NCBI GenBank assembly: GCA_963746805.1
Contig: CAVVCQ010000007.1
Span: forward strand, 79,988-143,987
Direction of reading: 5' to 3'
Length of the DNA stretch: 64,000 nucleotides
Source of the DNA: DATHTC01 sp963746805
GTDB taxonomy: Bacteria; Actinomycetota; Thermoleophilia; Gaiellales; Gaiellaceae
This document shows positions 44,885 through 54,392 of this stretch, piece by piece (the first letter of the stretch is position 1; each line of letters opens with the position of its first letter). A program made the translations under genes and the position numbers. A model generated the notes under the pieces. It had not been told where the DNA came from. It did not search any database and saw only the letters and a program-made list of their open reading frames with translations.

Positions 44885-45814
44885 ATGGAACTGTCTGAGA
44901 AGGTCGCCCTGGTAGCCGGAGCGACCCGTGGCGCGGGGCGTGCGATCGCGGTCGAGCTGGGCAGAGCCGGCGCTCACGTGTACGCGACCGGGCGCAGCAG
45001 TCGGTTCTCCGGGCGCTCTGAGATCGACCGTCCCGAGACGATCGAGAAGACCGGCGAGTTGGTCGAGGCGGCCGGCGGGTCGGCGACAGCGTTGGTCGTC
45101 GACCATGAGGACTCGAGCGCCGTTGCTGCTCTTGTCGAGCGCATCGCGTCGGGTCATGGACGTCTCGATGTACTCGTCAACGACATGTTCGGCGGCGACC
45201 GGTACGCGCAGTGGGACAAGCCGCTGTGGGAGCACGACCTGCTCGGTGGGTTGCGGATGCTCCGGATGGGCGTTGACACCCATCTGATCACCGCCCATCA
45301 CGCGCTGCCGCTGATGCTGAAAACGGCGTCGGACAAGACGCCCGGACTCGTGGTGGAGATGACCGACGGAACGTTCGAGTTCAACACCAACTTCCGTGAA
45401 GGCGTCGGCTTCTACTACGACTTGGTCAAGGCCAACGTGCAGCGGATCGTCGTCGGATTGACGTTCGAGCTGCGTGAGCATCCGATCGTGGCCTTGGCCG
45501 TGACGCCAGGCTGGCTTCGCTCGGAGAACATGCTCGACAACTTCGGCGTCACCGAAGAGACGTGGCGTGACGCGCTGGCGAAGCGACCCGGGTTCGCGAT
45601 CAGTGAGTCCCCCGCATACGTGGGGCGGGGCGTCGCCGCCCTCGCCGGCGACGCCAACCCGAGCAGGTACGCCGGCCGCTCGCTCACGTCGTACGACCTG
45701 GCGAAGGAGTACGGCGTCACCGATACCGACGGCTCTCAGCCGAACTGTTGGGGCTACATCGACACGTACGGGATCGACGAGCAGAGCGGACGAGGAGTGG
45801 ACGAGTTCCGTTAG
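44885..45814 (+). CDS. SDR family oxidoreductase
   Basis: 309 residues from ATG 44885. The cofactor loop is VALVAGATRGAGRAIAVELG (TGxxxGxG type) with YATGRSS after the second strand, which favours NADP(H). The catalytic region has VVEMTDGTFEFNTNFREGVG and FYYDLVKANVQRIV, giving YxxxK. The protein is longer than the usual 250 residues, with a C-terminal extension (GYIDTYGIDEQSGRGVDEFR). The substrate is unknown. Confidence 0.88.
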   Translation: MELSEKVALVAGATRGAGRAIAVELGRAGAHVYATGRSSRFSGRSEIDRPETIEKTGELVEAAGGSATALVVDHEDSSAVAALVERIASGHGRLDVLVNDMFGGDRYAQWDKPLWEHDLLGGLRMLRMGVDTHLITAHHALPLMLKTASDKTPGLVVEMTDGTFEFNTNFREGVGFYYDLVKANVQRIVVGLTFELREHPIVALAVTPGWLRSENMLDNFGVTEETWRDALAKRPGFAISESPAYVGRGVAALAGDANPSRYAGRSLTSYDLAKEYGVTDTDGSQPNCWGYIDTYGIDEQSGRGVDEFR

Positions 45815-45856
45815 GCAACGATCGCCGGGCCGAGACGCTCGCGGCGCGGGAGACTC

Positions 45857-46876
45857 TTATGCGCCGCCCACGTAGGAGTCGTCGAGCAACGAGCGGAGGG
45901 ATACCAGCGGGGCGCTCGCGAAGAACTCGTCGAGCTCGGCGGGATCCGATTGCGCCACCGCTCGAGCCCAGGTGAGAGCCCGGGCGACCTTGCCGACGCG
46001 GCAGGCGAGCTCGAGCGTTTCGACCAACTCCGAGTGGGGGGCGAGATCGTCGAACGGCTCCAGGTACGCGTCCCGGATTCGAACGAGCTCGGGTGCTTCA
46101 AGGCCGGTGGCGAGGTGGCGCTGCGCCCAGCCGAGAGGAACGAGCATGCAGGCGAAGGGATGCGCGATCACGGCGTCTCCCCAGTCGTAGAATCGCACCT
46201 CGTCAGGCCTGTCTAGCGCTGGGACGAGCATGTTCCAGGGGTGCAGGTCGTTGTGGTCGAGGCTCGCCTCCCCTGGCGCGGCCGCCAGGCGCTCGCACCA
46301 CGAGCGGTAGCTGTCGCGAAGCGTCGTGACCTCGCGGACTGCCTCGTGGTCGCCGGCGTGGTGGCGCCCGACCGTCTCGACGGCCTCCTCGAATCGTGCC
46401 GGCATGATCTCGGGCCGCATGTCGGCGACGCCGGCGTCGAGGGCGGCGTCGAGATGCGGCGCGAACGCACGCTGCAGCTCCGCGTAGCAGCGCAGAATCG
46501 TCGCGAGCGCCTCGGCGAGTTCCGCTCCGGCGAGACGGTCCGCGAGTGGCGGCCCGCCGTCGGGGAGCAGTAACCATCCGCGAGTCTCGTCCGTCGCGAT
46601 CGGGGCCAAGACGCGCTCCGGGATGGCACGGGCGAGGAGTTCGTACAAGGCCGGCTCGAATGACGTTCCGGGGCCGGTGGCCTTCAGCCACACGCGACCG
46701 TGAGTCGTCCGGGCGCTCAGCACGGTTGCCCATGGCTGCAGGGTCTGTTGCTCGAGCTCGCCGGTGCGCCTGATCGCGTGACGTTCGAGCTGCTCGTCGA
46801 CCCAGGACGTCGCCGACTCATGCCACGCTTGCGATGCCCACGCTTCTATGCCCGTCGCGGCGACGATTGTTCGCAC
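45857..46876 (-). CDS. Aminoglycoside phosphotransferase-like kinase
   Basis: About 339 residues from GTG 46876. The catalytic loop ASLDHNDLHPWNMLVPAL (HxDxxxxN) and the metal-binding RFYDWGDAVIAHPF are intact. The N-lobe carries GRVWLKATGPGTSFEPALYE. The family includes antibiotic, choline and small-molecule kinases; resistance cannot be inferred. It lies 41 bases downstream of the cysteine-dioxygenase-like gene on the same strand. Confidence 0.82.
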   Translation of the reverse strand: MRTIVAATGIEAWASQAWHESATSWVDEQLERHAIRRTGELEQQTLQPWATVLSARTTHGRVWLKATGPGTSFEPALYELLARAIPERVLAPIATDETRGWLLLPDGGPPLADRLAGAELAEALATILRCYAELQRAFAPHLDAALDAGVADMRPEIMPARFEEAVETVGRHHAGDHEAVREVTTLRDSYRSWCERLAAAPGEASLDHNDLHPWNMLVPALDRPDEVRFYDWGDAVIAHPFACMLVPLGWAQRHLATGLEAPELVRIRDAYLEPFDDLAPHSELVETLELACRVGKVARALTWARAVAQSDPAELDEFFASAPLVSLRSLLDDSYVGGA

Positions 46877-46917
46877 GCTCCCGCTCCGCTTCGCAGCGGC
46901 TAGGTGTCCCTCCCTGA

Positions 46918-47520
46918 TCAGCCCGCCCGAACCGGGACGTCGTAGCGACGCCGGACGCTCGAGCCGATCCGCGCGACGTCGGTTCCGTAAATGTGGATCG
47001 AGATCGCGGTGTCGACGCCGACATTCCGGACGCGGTGGATGTCGCCGGGCGGCGCGAACCCGCTCACATCGCCGGTCAGGTTCGCGTTCGACCCCGCCGC
47101 GAGGAGACACCCGCGCTCGTCGTCGAGTCGGAAGAGCTCTTCGTACTCCACGCCCTCGATGACCCCGAACACGCACCACGTCACGTGATCGTGGATCGTC
47201 GTCACTTGTCCCGGGCGCCAAACCAGGGCGACGATCGAGAAGGCGCCGTCGGGCTCGATGTGGAGCACGTGGCTGCAGTACCTCTCCGGGTCGCCGATCC
47301 GCTGCTCGGCCGTGAGCACGTCGGGCGACGGCAGGTGGCGGGTCAGCTCATCGGCCACGAGCCGTGCGGTCTCCGCCCAGCCGGAGTGCCTGTCCACGAC
47401 GGCGCGAACCGCGGTTACGAGCTCGTCCAGCTCCGGCGGGACAGCCTCGGCGGATCGGTCGTCCCGCCGCTCGATCAACCTGTCCGGGTGGCTGCTCAGC
47501 ATCGGATCGCAGCGTCGCAT
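46918..47520 (-). CDS. Cysteine dioxygenase-like cupin
   Basis: 200 residues from ATG. The iron ligands fit a cupin: WRPGQVTTIHDHVTWCVFGV (HxH) followed by EGVEYEELF, and PGDIHRVRNVG for the third His. Type I cysteine dioxygenases oxidise cysteine to cysteine sulfinate; other thiol dioxygenases share the fold, so the substrate is inferred. The following phosphotransferase gene is probably cotranscribed. Confidence 0.85.
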   Translation of the reverse strand: MRRCDPMLSSHPDRLIERRDDRSAEAVPPELDELVTAVRAVVDRHSGWAETARLVADELTRHLPSPDVLTAEQRIGDPERYCSHVLHIEPDGAFSIVALVWRPGQVTTIHDHVTWCVFGVIEGVEYEELFRLDDERGCLLAAGSNANLTGDVSGFAPPGDIHRVRNVGVDTAISIHIYGTDVARIGSSVRRRYDVPVRAG

Positions 47521-47651
47521 CCGCGCTGCTTTCCTGTCGGTTCGGCTCGTGCCCGTCTCGCGCTACGGCTAGCCGCACTCTTTCTCGACGATTTGCGCAA
47601 CGCTGGCATACTCAGTATAGTACGCAGTATGCAACTGACCGCGAGCCATTC

Positions 47652-48235
47652 GTGAGCGTCCCGCACGCGCTTCTCGCGCTGCTGAGCCACGGGCCGAAGT
47701 ACGGGCTGCGGCTGCAGAACCGAGTTCGAGGCGCGGACGGGCGAGGTCTGGCCGCTCAACGTCGGGCAGGTGTACACGACCCTCCAGCGCCTCGAACGGG
47801 ACGGGCTCGTCGAGACCGACGACGGGGCGGGCGAACGGTCGCGGAAGCGGTACCGCATCACGTCCGCCGGGGAGCACGAGCTCGCCGACTGGCTCCGCAC
47901 GCCGCCCGACCTCGTTCCGCCCCCGCGCGACGAGCTCGTGATCAAGGTGCTCGTGGCCCTGCAGATCCCCGGGACCGACGTCCACGAGCTCCTGCAGGTG
48001 CACCGCCGGCACGTGATCGAGGCGATGCAGCGCTACACGCATATCAAGGCCGAAGCCGCAGAGGACGACCTCGCGCTGGCTCTCGTCGCCGACGCCGAGC
48101 TCTTCCGGCTCGAAGCGATCGTCCGCTGGCTCGACGCCGCCGACGTCCGCCTCAAGCAGCGGCCGCTCCAGCGCGCCGGCCGCACCGGCCGACATCCCTC
48201 TCGAAGCAACTCCGCCTATGGAGGTCTCGCAATGA
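47652..48235 (+). CDS. PadR-family transcriptional regulator, frameshifted
   Basis: Starts GTG 47652 with SVPHALLALLSHGPKYGLRL, the PadR winged helix. At 47718-47724 (AACCGAG) one extra base shifts the frame; without it the protein continues QN-EFEARTGEVWPLNVGQVY and TTLQRLERDGLVETDD. After RLKQRPLQR a second shift equal to a lost CG is needed to reach the natural end PPMEVSQ at TGA 48235. That stop overlaps the ABC ATPase start as ATGA. As written, the second frame instead runs on into the ATPase. It probably represses the ABC exporter operon behind it. Confidence 0.75.
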
Positions 48236-48959
48236 CCAGCGCACTCGAACTGCGCCGGGTATCGAAGGTCTACGGCTCCGGGCCGACCGAGGTGCACGCG
48301 CTCCGCGACGTCGACCTCGCGGTCGAGCGCGGCGAGCTCGTGGCGATCATGGGGCCGAGCGGCTCCGGCAAGAGCACGCTCTTGACGATCGCCGGAAGCC
48401 TCGAAGAGGCGACGAGCGGCGAGGTACTGGTCGACGGCGTCGACCTGGCGACCGTGTCGCGATCCGACCGGGCCAAGCTGCGCCGCCGGTCGATCGGCTA
48501 CGTCTTCCAGGACTTCAACCTGCTCCCCGGGCTGACGGCGGTCGAGAACGTCACGCTGCCGCTCGAGCTCGACGGCGTCCGCGCGAGGGCCGCACGCGGC
48601 TGCCGGCGCTCGAGGCGCTGTACGAGCTCGTCGTCGAGGATCGCGCCGATCGCTTCCCGGACGAGCTCTCGGGCGGCGAGCGCCAGCGCGTTGCGATCGC
48701 CCGGGCGATCGTCGGCGACCGCGGGTCCTGCTCGCGGACGAGCCGACCGGCGCGCTCGACTCGGTGAACGGCGAGGCGGTCATGCGCCTGCTGCGGGCCG
48801 CGACGCAGCGGTGGCGTCGCGGGGGTCGTCGTCACGCACGAGGCGCACCTGGCGTCCTGGGCGGATCGAGTCGTCTTCCTGCGCGACGGCCACGTGATCG
48901 ACGAGACCGTCGCGCCGCCCGGCCCGGAGTCGCTCCTCGCGGCCGGCGACCGGCGATGA
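48232..48959 (+). pseudogene. ABC transporter ATP-binding protein (MacB/LolD type), three frameshifts
   Basis: ATG 48232 follows GGAGGT by six bases. The Walker A loop is IMGPSGSGKSTLLTIAGSLE, the Q-loop is VFQDFNLLPGLTAVENVTLP, the signature ELSGGERQRVAIARAIVGD, and Walker B VLLADEPTGALDS. All are present but spread over three frames. Single-base changes lie near 48595, 48720 and 48810. The reconstructed protein (about 242 residues) is normal for exporters working with FtsX-like permeases. Intact motifs suggest either very recent decay or consensus errors. Its TGA overlaps the permease ATG. Confidence 0.75.
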
Positions 48960-50190
48960 CGACGCTCGCTCAGCGGTCGGCGCTGGGCGGACCGAAGAAC
49001 GGCGGCGTTGCCGCCCGCCGCGCGGTCGTTCGCTGGGCGTTGCGCATGTTCCGTCGCGAGTGGCGCCAGCAGGTCCTGGTGACGGCTCTCCTCACGGTTG
49101 CGGTCGCGGCCGCGATCGGCAGCGTCACGGTCGCCTACAACTCGGCGCCCGCGGAGGATGCCGAGTTCGGCTCGGCCGGTCACCTGCTCCGGTTCGACGG
49201 CGGCGATCCGCGCCTGCTGGCGGCGGGTCTCGCCGCCGCCGAGGAGCGGCTCGGGACGATCGACGTCATCGGCCACCGCTCATTGACCGTTCCCGGCGGC
49301 GTCGACAAGGTCGAGTTCCGCGCCCAGGACCCGCGCGGGGCGTACGGTGGCGCGCGCCTGGCGCTCCGCCGAGGCAGCTACCCGAACGGAGCCGACGAAG
49401 CTGCCGTCACCGACGGCGTGGCCACGCTCCTGGGGCTCGAGATCGGGAAGACGCTTGCCCTCGACGGCCGTCGCCGGACGGTCGTCGGCATCGTCGAGAA
49501 CCCACGCAATCTGAGCGACGAGTTCGCGCTCGTCTCCCCCTCGTCGGCAGGACGACCGGATCACGTCACGGTCCTCGTCGACGCCGACGCCGGCGCGGTG
49601 GACGCCTTCATCGACGAGCAACACTTCCAGGGAAACCGGTCCGCGTTGGTGGGGTCCGAGCCTCGGCGCAACAACCGGGGGGCGGACGCGCTGGCGATGT
49701 TCTCCGTGGCCACGGTCTTCATGCTGCTGGCCACGCTCGTCGCCGCGGCAGGCTTCGCCGTCATCGCTCAGCGACGGCTCCGCCAGCTGGGCATGCTCGC
49801 TGCGATCGGTGCGACCGGGAAGCACCTCCGGCTCGTGCTTCTCACCAACGGCACGGTCGTCGGCGCGATCGGCGCGCTGCTCGGGACGATCGCAGGTCTC
49901 GCGCTCTGGGTCGCGCTCGTCCCGACGCTCGAGCCGGCTTTCGGTCATCGCATCGACCCGGTCAGCCTGCCGTGGGCGCTGCTCGCGATGGTCGTGCTCG
50001 TCGCCGTGCTCGGGGCGACCGCCGCAGCCTGGTGGCCCGGGCGGGCGGTCGCGCGCGTCCCGGTCACGCTCGCCCTCTCGGCGCGACCCCCCAGGCCGAA
50101 GCCGGCTCACCGCTCGGCGCTCGTCGCCGCCGTCTTGATCCCGGCGGGATTCGCCAGCCTCGCGCTCTCCAACCAGAGCAGCGCCGCTGC
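48956..50190 (+). CDS. FtsX-like ABC permease, N-terminal part (frameshifted)
   Basis: ATG 48956 overlaps the ATPase stop as ATGA. The protein begins MTTLAQRSALGGPKNGGVAA, has a membrane helix (VLVTALLTVAVAAAIGSVTV), and then a large external domain. The FtsX domain is VATVFMLLATLVAAAGFAVI and RRLRQLGMLAAIGATGKHLR. Near 50185 the frame changes by one extra base or a lost CG. After SNQSS the continuation LLIIAGIVATILGTLLLGPL is in the next frame. Confidence 0.8.
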
Positions 50191-50291
50191 TCATCATCGC
50201 CGGAATCGTCGCGACGATCCTCGGCACGCTGCTGCTGGGGCCGCTGGCGATTCGCCTCGTCGCCCGGGCGGCCGGACGCTCCCCGATCGCC

Positions 50292-51524
50292 GTGCGCCTG
50301 GCGCTGCGGGATCTCGCCCGCTACCAGGCCCGCTCCGGTTCAGCCCTCGCCGCGATCACCCTCGCACTCGGGATCGCGGCGGCGGTCGTCGTCGTCGCGG
50401 CGGCCGAGGAGGGGAAGTCGGCCGGCGAGCCGCCCAACCTCTCCCCGCGGCAGATCCGCGTGCACACGGGGCCGTCCGAGGTGGACCTCGTCGCGGTTCT
50501 GAGCGCCGCCGAGCTCGAGCGCATGGCTGTCGGCGTCCGCCGGCTCGCGGCGGATCTTGACAATGCGGCCGTCATACCGCTGCACAACGTCAGCCAGCCG
50601 GGCGAGCCGCCCGGCACCGTCGACGGCGTTCGGGTCCACCACACGCACGGGCTCTACCGGAAGATCGGCGATCCCGACAGCACGCGCTGGTCGGGGAGAG
50701 CCCTCCTCTGCAAGAGCGAGACGGACTGCTGGGTCCTCGAGTCGCGCCTCTACGTCGCGACGCCCGCGCTGCTCCGTTACCTCGGGATCGACCCCGCTTC
50801 GGTCGACGCGAGCACGGACTTCCTGGCCGACCCGGGCGTCGAGACGGGCGAGCTCGTCCTGCCCTTCCCGAAGCCGGCGGAGCGCGAGATCGTCGAGCTC
50901 CCGGTCACCAACGTCCAGAGGATCGACAGCCGGAAGCTCTTCGGCTCTCCGAGCGGGGAGAGCGCCCTCGCGCCGGCCACGTTCATCACCCTCGACGGTC
51001 TCCGCCGCCTGGGCTTCCGACAGGTCCCGTCCGGCTGGATCGTCGAGTCGGGCCGGCCCCTGACGAGCGAGCAGGTCGCCGATGCCCGGGCGATCGCGGC
51101 CGACAACGGCTTGACGATCGAGACACGGCGAGAGAGCGCGTCGTACACGACGATCAAGGCCGTCGCGATCGCGGCCGGCGCCCTTCTCGCGCTGGCGATC
51201 CTCGCCATGACCGTCGGGCTGATCCGCAGCGAGAGCGCCGGCGACCTGCGCACCCTGACGGCGACCGGCGCAACGAGCGGGATCCGCCGCACGCTGACGG
51301 CCGCCACCGCCGGCGCGCTCGCTCTCCTGGGCGCGCTCCTCGGCGTCGCGGGCGCGTATCTCGCGCTCGCAGCGACGTACTTCGACGACCTCGGCTACCT
51401 CGGTCGGATCCCGGTGCTCTCCCTCGCCGTCATGGTCGTCGGCGTCCCTCTGACGGCTGCCGCGGCCGGCTGGCTCCTCGCCGGCCGCCAGCCATCGACG
51501 ATCACCCGGCCGGCGATCGAATGA
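50292..51524 (+). CDS. FtsX-like ABC permease, C-terminal part
   Basis: Continues the permease from about 50190, although a GTG at 50292 could start it separately. It carries MRLALRDLARYQARSGSALA (the start of the second MacB-like half), a second external domain with LLCKSETDCWVLESRLYVAT, and the last three helices. These include LIRSESAGDLRTLTATGATS, the second FtsX motif. The whole permease is about 855 residues in the two-half DUF214/FtsX layout. It likely exports a lipid, peptide or antibiotic. Confidence 0.8.
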   Translation: MRLALRDLARYQARSGSALAAITLALGIAAAVVVVAAAEEGKSAGEPPNLSPRQIRVHTGPSEVDLVAVLSAAELERMAVGVRRLAADLDNAAVIPLHNVSQPGEPPGTVDGVRVHHTHGLYRKIGDPDSTRWSGRALLCKSETDCWVLESRLYVATPALLRYLGIDPASVDASTDFLADPGVETGELVLPFPKPAEREIVELPVTNVQRIDSRKLFGSPSGESALAPATFITLDGLRRLGFRQVPSGWIVESGRPLTSEQVADARAIAADNGLTIETRRESASYTTIKAVAIAAGALLALAILAMTVGLIRSESAGDLRTLTATGATSGIRRTLTAATAGALALLGALLGVAGAYLALAATYFDDLGYLGRIPVLSLAVMVVGVPLTAAAAGWLLAGRQPSTITRPAIE

Positions 51525-51622
51525 CGGGCAACCGCCCCCACGGGCTGGGTCTGCTTCTCGTCCTTGCCGCGTTGGCAACCACGGTTGTCGCATGCGGTGG
51601 CAACGAAGCATGCCGCTCGTGA
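51521..51622 (+). CDS. 33-residue lipopeptide-like open frame
   Basis: The ATG overlaps the permease TGA as ATGA. The peptide is MTGNRPHGLGLLLVLAALAT then TVVACGGNEACRS, a complete lipoprotein signal peptide with lipobox TVVAC but a mature part of only nine residues. It could be the truncated start of a lipoprotein gene, or a real tiny lipopeptide cotranscribed with the exporter. Confidence 0.4.
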   Translation: MTGNRPHGLGLLLVLAALATTVVACGGNEACRS

Positions 51623-51668
51623 CTAGGGTCGTTGTCGACCACCAGAGTCGAGGCGAAAGGGGCTGTGC

Positions 51669-52025
51669 ATGATCACCGGGGTTCACGCAATCGTCTTCAG
51701 CAAGGACGCGGCGGGCGTGCGCGAGCTCTTCCGAGATGTGCTCGGGTTCCCGTCGGTTGATGCCGGTGACGGCTGGCCGATCTTCGGGCTGCCGCCGGCG
51801 GAGCTAGCGGCCCATCCGACCGAAGGCCCCGATCACCACGAGCTCTACCTCATGTGCGACGACGTGCACGCCACGGTCGAGGAGCTCAAGGCCAAGGGCG
51901 TCCAGCTGGCGCACCCGGTACGCGACGAAGCATTCGGTCTGTTGACGGCGATCGTCCTGCCGGGTGGCGGCGAGCTTGGACTGTACGAGCCGCGGCACGC
52001 GAGCCCACTCACGCCGTCCGAATAG
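51669..52025 (+). CDS. VOC (glyoxalase/dioxygenase) family protein
   Basis: 118 residues from ATG with AAAGGGG upstream. The paired beta-alpha-beta units are MITGVHAIVFSKDAAGVREL and HHELYLMCDDVHATVEELKA, ending GGGELGLYEP. Metal-ligand positions H6 and E of the last strand are present. VOC enzymes are isomerases, dioxygenases or resistance proteins; no substrate can be named. Confidence 0.85.
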   Translation: MITGVHAIVFSKDAAGVRELFRDVLGFPSVDAGDGWPIFGLPPAELAAHPTEGPDHHELYLMCDDVHATVEELKAKGVQLAHPVRDEAFGLLTAIVLPGGGELGLYEPRHASPLTPSE

Positions 52026-52038
52026 GACGAGCGCCACG

Positions 52039-52608
52039 GTGAGCATGGTCGAGATCGTGACCGAGCGTCTGACCCTGCGGCCCTTTCAGGTCGACGACCT
52101 CGAGGCGTTCGTCGCCTACCGGAGCGATCCCGAAGTCGCGCGGTATCAGTCGTGGGACCGCACGTATTCGATGGCCGATGCCGAGTCTTTCCTGAGCTCA
52201 CAACGCGAGCTGGTGTTCGGTCAACCCGGAGAGTGGCTGCAGCTGGCGATCGTCGATCGGGAGACGGGCACGGTGTGTGGGGATTGCGCTGTGCGAGTCG
52301 TGAGTGACCAGCCGGCGACCGCCGAGGTCGGCGTCACGCTGGCGCAGGCAAACCAGGGCAGGGGCCTGGCGACCGAGGCGCTCACGGCCGTCGTGACAGA
52401 ACTGTTCGAGCAGCGTGGCATCCATCGAGTCTTTGCTCAGGCCGACGATCGCAACGTTCCGGTCCGGCGTCTGCTCGAGCGCTTGGGCTTCCGCTGCGAG
52501 GCGCGCCTGGTCGAGGCCGACTGGTTCAAGGGCGAGTGGTCGACGCTGCGCGTCTACGCGATGCTGGACCGGGAGTGGCGCGGGCGGCAGAGCGCGGAGC
52601 GGCAGTAA
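52039..52608 (+). CDS. GNAT family N-acetyltransferase
   Basis: About 189 residues from GTG 52039 (ATG 52045 is two codons later). It starts VEIVTERLTLRPFQVDDLEA, the RimJ-like pattern. The acetyl-CoA loop is VTLAQANQGRGLATEALTAV and the last conserved block is RRLLERLGFRCEARLVEADW. It probably acetylates a protein N-terminus or a small amine. Confidence 0.87.
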   Translation: MSMVEIVTERLTLRPFQVDDLEAFVAYRSDPEVARYQSWDRTYSMADAESFLSSQRELVFGQPGEWLQLAIVDRETGTVCGDCAVRVVSDQPATAEVGVTLAQANQGRGLATEALTAVVTELFEQRGIHRVFAQADDRNVPVRRLLERLGFRCEARLVEADWFKGEWSTLRVYAMLDREWRGRQSAERQ

Positions 52609-52623
52609 CGTGGATGCGCGGAG

Positions 52624-53364
52624 CTAGGGTCGATCGTCCGCGTCGATGCCCAGGCGGGCCGACGGCGGCGGCTCGTCGAACTCGTCGTGGCGGCGGAACC
52701 AGAACGAACCCGGCGCACGTGGCCAGCCCTCGGGCAAGTCCTCGTCGTCGGACTGGCCGCCGTAGGGCGTCAAGGACCACAAGCTCCAGAGGCTGCCGAT
52801 CCACTGGACCATCGCTCCGTGCTGGAGGAAGTAGGTGCGGTAGACGTCGTTGCCGTCGCGCAGGAAGACGTTGAAGCCGAACCACTCGTCGACCCCGAAG
52901 TCAGCCGAGAAGCGCTCCGTGCGGATCGTGTACCAGGGCACGTCGGTCCAACCCATGCGCTCGGCGTAGCGGCGGAGGTTCGCCTGAGGTGCCGGCGATG
53001 CCATCGCGAAGGTGATGTCGCGAGCGTGCAGGAGGCCGAGCTCGGGGATGCCGTCGGCGACGGACGAGCAGCCGACGCACCCGGCGTCGGGCCAACCGCG
53101 GACACCCTCCTCGAAGTAGAACCGGTAGAGGATCAGCTGGCTGCGACCGTCGAACAGCTCGGGCAGCGATCGCTCCCCGTCGGGACCCTCGAACGCGTAG
53201 TCGCGCTCCACCCGCACCATCGGCATGCGCTTCCGTGCGGCGGCGAGCTCGTGCATCGCGGCGGCGACGTTCTGCTCGCGCTCGAGCAGGGCCGTCCGAG
53301 CCGCGTCCCACTCGGGCTGACTGACGACAGGCGGACGAGCAAGGGTCGCCGCGGGTTTCTCCAT
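52624..53364 (-). CDS. DUF899 thioredoxin-like family protein
   Basis: 246 residues from ATG. The DUF899 pattern is complete: RKRMPMVRVERDYAFEGPDG, LILYRFYFEEGVRGWPDAGC then VGCSSVADGIPELGLLHARD, and WYTIRTERFSADFGVDEWFG. The CxxC in GCVGCS corresponds to the thioredoxin-fold site of the family. The function is unproven; members are thought to act in redox chemistry. Confidence 0.88.
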   Translation of the reverse strand: MEKPAATLARPPVVSQPEWDAARTALLEREQNVAAAMHELAAARKRMPMVRVERDYAFEGPDGERSLPELFDGRSQLILYRFYFEEGVRGWPDAGCVGCSSVADGIPELGLLHARDITFAMASPAPQANLRRYAERMGWTDVPWYTIRTERFSADFGVDEWFGFNVFLRDGNDVYRTYFLQHGAMVQWIGSLWSLWSLTPYGGQSDDEDLPEGWPRAPGSFWFRRHDEFDEPPPSARLGIDADDRP

Positions 53365-53534
53365 GCCGGTCGTCTACCCCGACTGTCGCGGGACCCAAAC
53401 GATCCAGAACCTCGGGGGCATTCTTGAACGCCGGCCCAGTCTCTGGCGGAGTCGATCGGCTCGCGTCGCAACTGTCTCTTGAACCGCGAGCGACGTCGTC
53501 GTAGCGTCCTACTTCAGTCAACAAGGGAGCCTGC

Positions 53535-54233
53535 ATGAGATTCAGATCGTTCCTGGCCCTGGCCATTCTGGTGCTGCTTGCGGTGCCGGCGACCGCCTCG
53601 GCGGAGAACCCGAAGACGTGGCGCGTCACGATCGACAACCTGACCGGCCCGCCTGTCGCGTCGCTTGGCCAGCCGCTGTCCGCGCCGCTCGTCGCAGTGC
53701 ACTCGAACCAGGCGGACATGTGGAGCTTGGGCGAACAGGCGAGCGAGACGATTCGCTACATCGCCGAGGACGGCATGCCACAGTTCGGCCTCGCCGCGCT
53801 GACCGGGCAGCCGGGTTACCGGAGCGTGGCGATCGAGCACTTGGGGACGTTCCCAGGGTTTCCGGGCCTGAATCCGATCCCGATCTTCCCGGCCGCCTCG
53901 CGCACGTTCGAGGTGACCTCGAGCGGCAAGTACGACCGTCTCAGCATCGCGATGATGCTCGGGCTGACGAACGACGGCTTCACAGGCCTCGACTCCGTGC
54001 CGCTGCACGGTGACGGCGGCGTCTACTACACCTCCGGGTACGACGCGGGGACCGAGCGCAACAACGAGACGTTCGCGTTTCTGGCGAACCTCTCGCTCAT
54101 GTTCTTCGTCCGCGATCCCGAGGGCGGCGTCATCACGCACCATCCGGGCATTCGGGGCGGCGCGGCGCTCATTCCTGCGGCCCACGGCTGGAACGACCCG
54201 GTCGCGCGAATCACGGTGACCCGGCAGAAGTAG
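53535..54233 (+). CDS. Secreted spondin-domain protein
   Basis: 232 residues from ATG. The signal peptide is FRSFLALAILVLLAVPATAS. The spondin_N pattern follows: TWRVTIDNLTGPPVASLGQP near the start, SIAMMLGLTNDGFTGLDSVP, YDAGTERNNET, and a closing strand ARITVTRQK. Bacterial spondin-domain proteins are secreted, and their roles are unknown. Confidence 0.85.
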   Translation: MRFRSFLALAILVLLAVPATASAENPKTWRVTIDNLTGPPVASLGQPLSAPLVAVHSNQADMWSLGEQASETIRYIAEDGMPQFGLAALTGQPGYRSVAIEHLGTFPGFPGLNPIPIFPAASRTFEVTSSGKYDRLSIAMMLGLTNDGFTGLDSVPLHGDGGVYYTSGYDAGTERNNETFAFLANLSLMFFVRDPEGGVITHHPGIRGGAALIPAAHGWNDPVARITVTRQK

Positions 54234-54392
54234 AGATCGTTCGTTGCCTGGCGGGTCGAGGCTCCGCGCCTCGGCCCGTTCGGCATCGTGCTCGCCGGCT
54301 TGTGCGAGCGGTGAGATGCTCTGAGCCGTGAGGGCCTCTCGAGCAGGGGGAGCACTGACACCGTGCCTCGAGCGGACGAGGACGGAGGTGAC

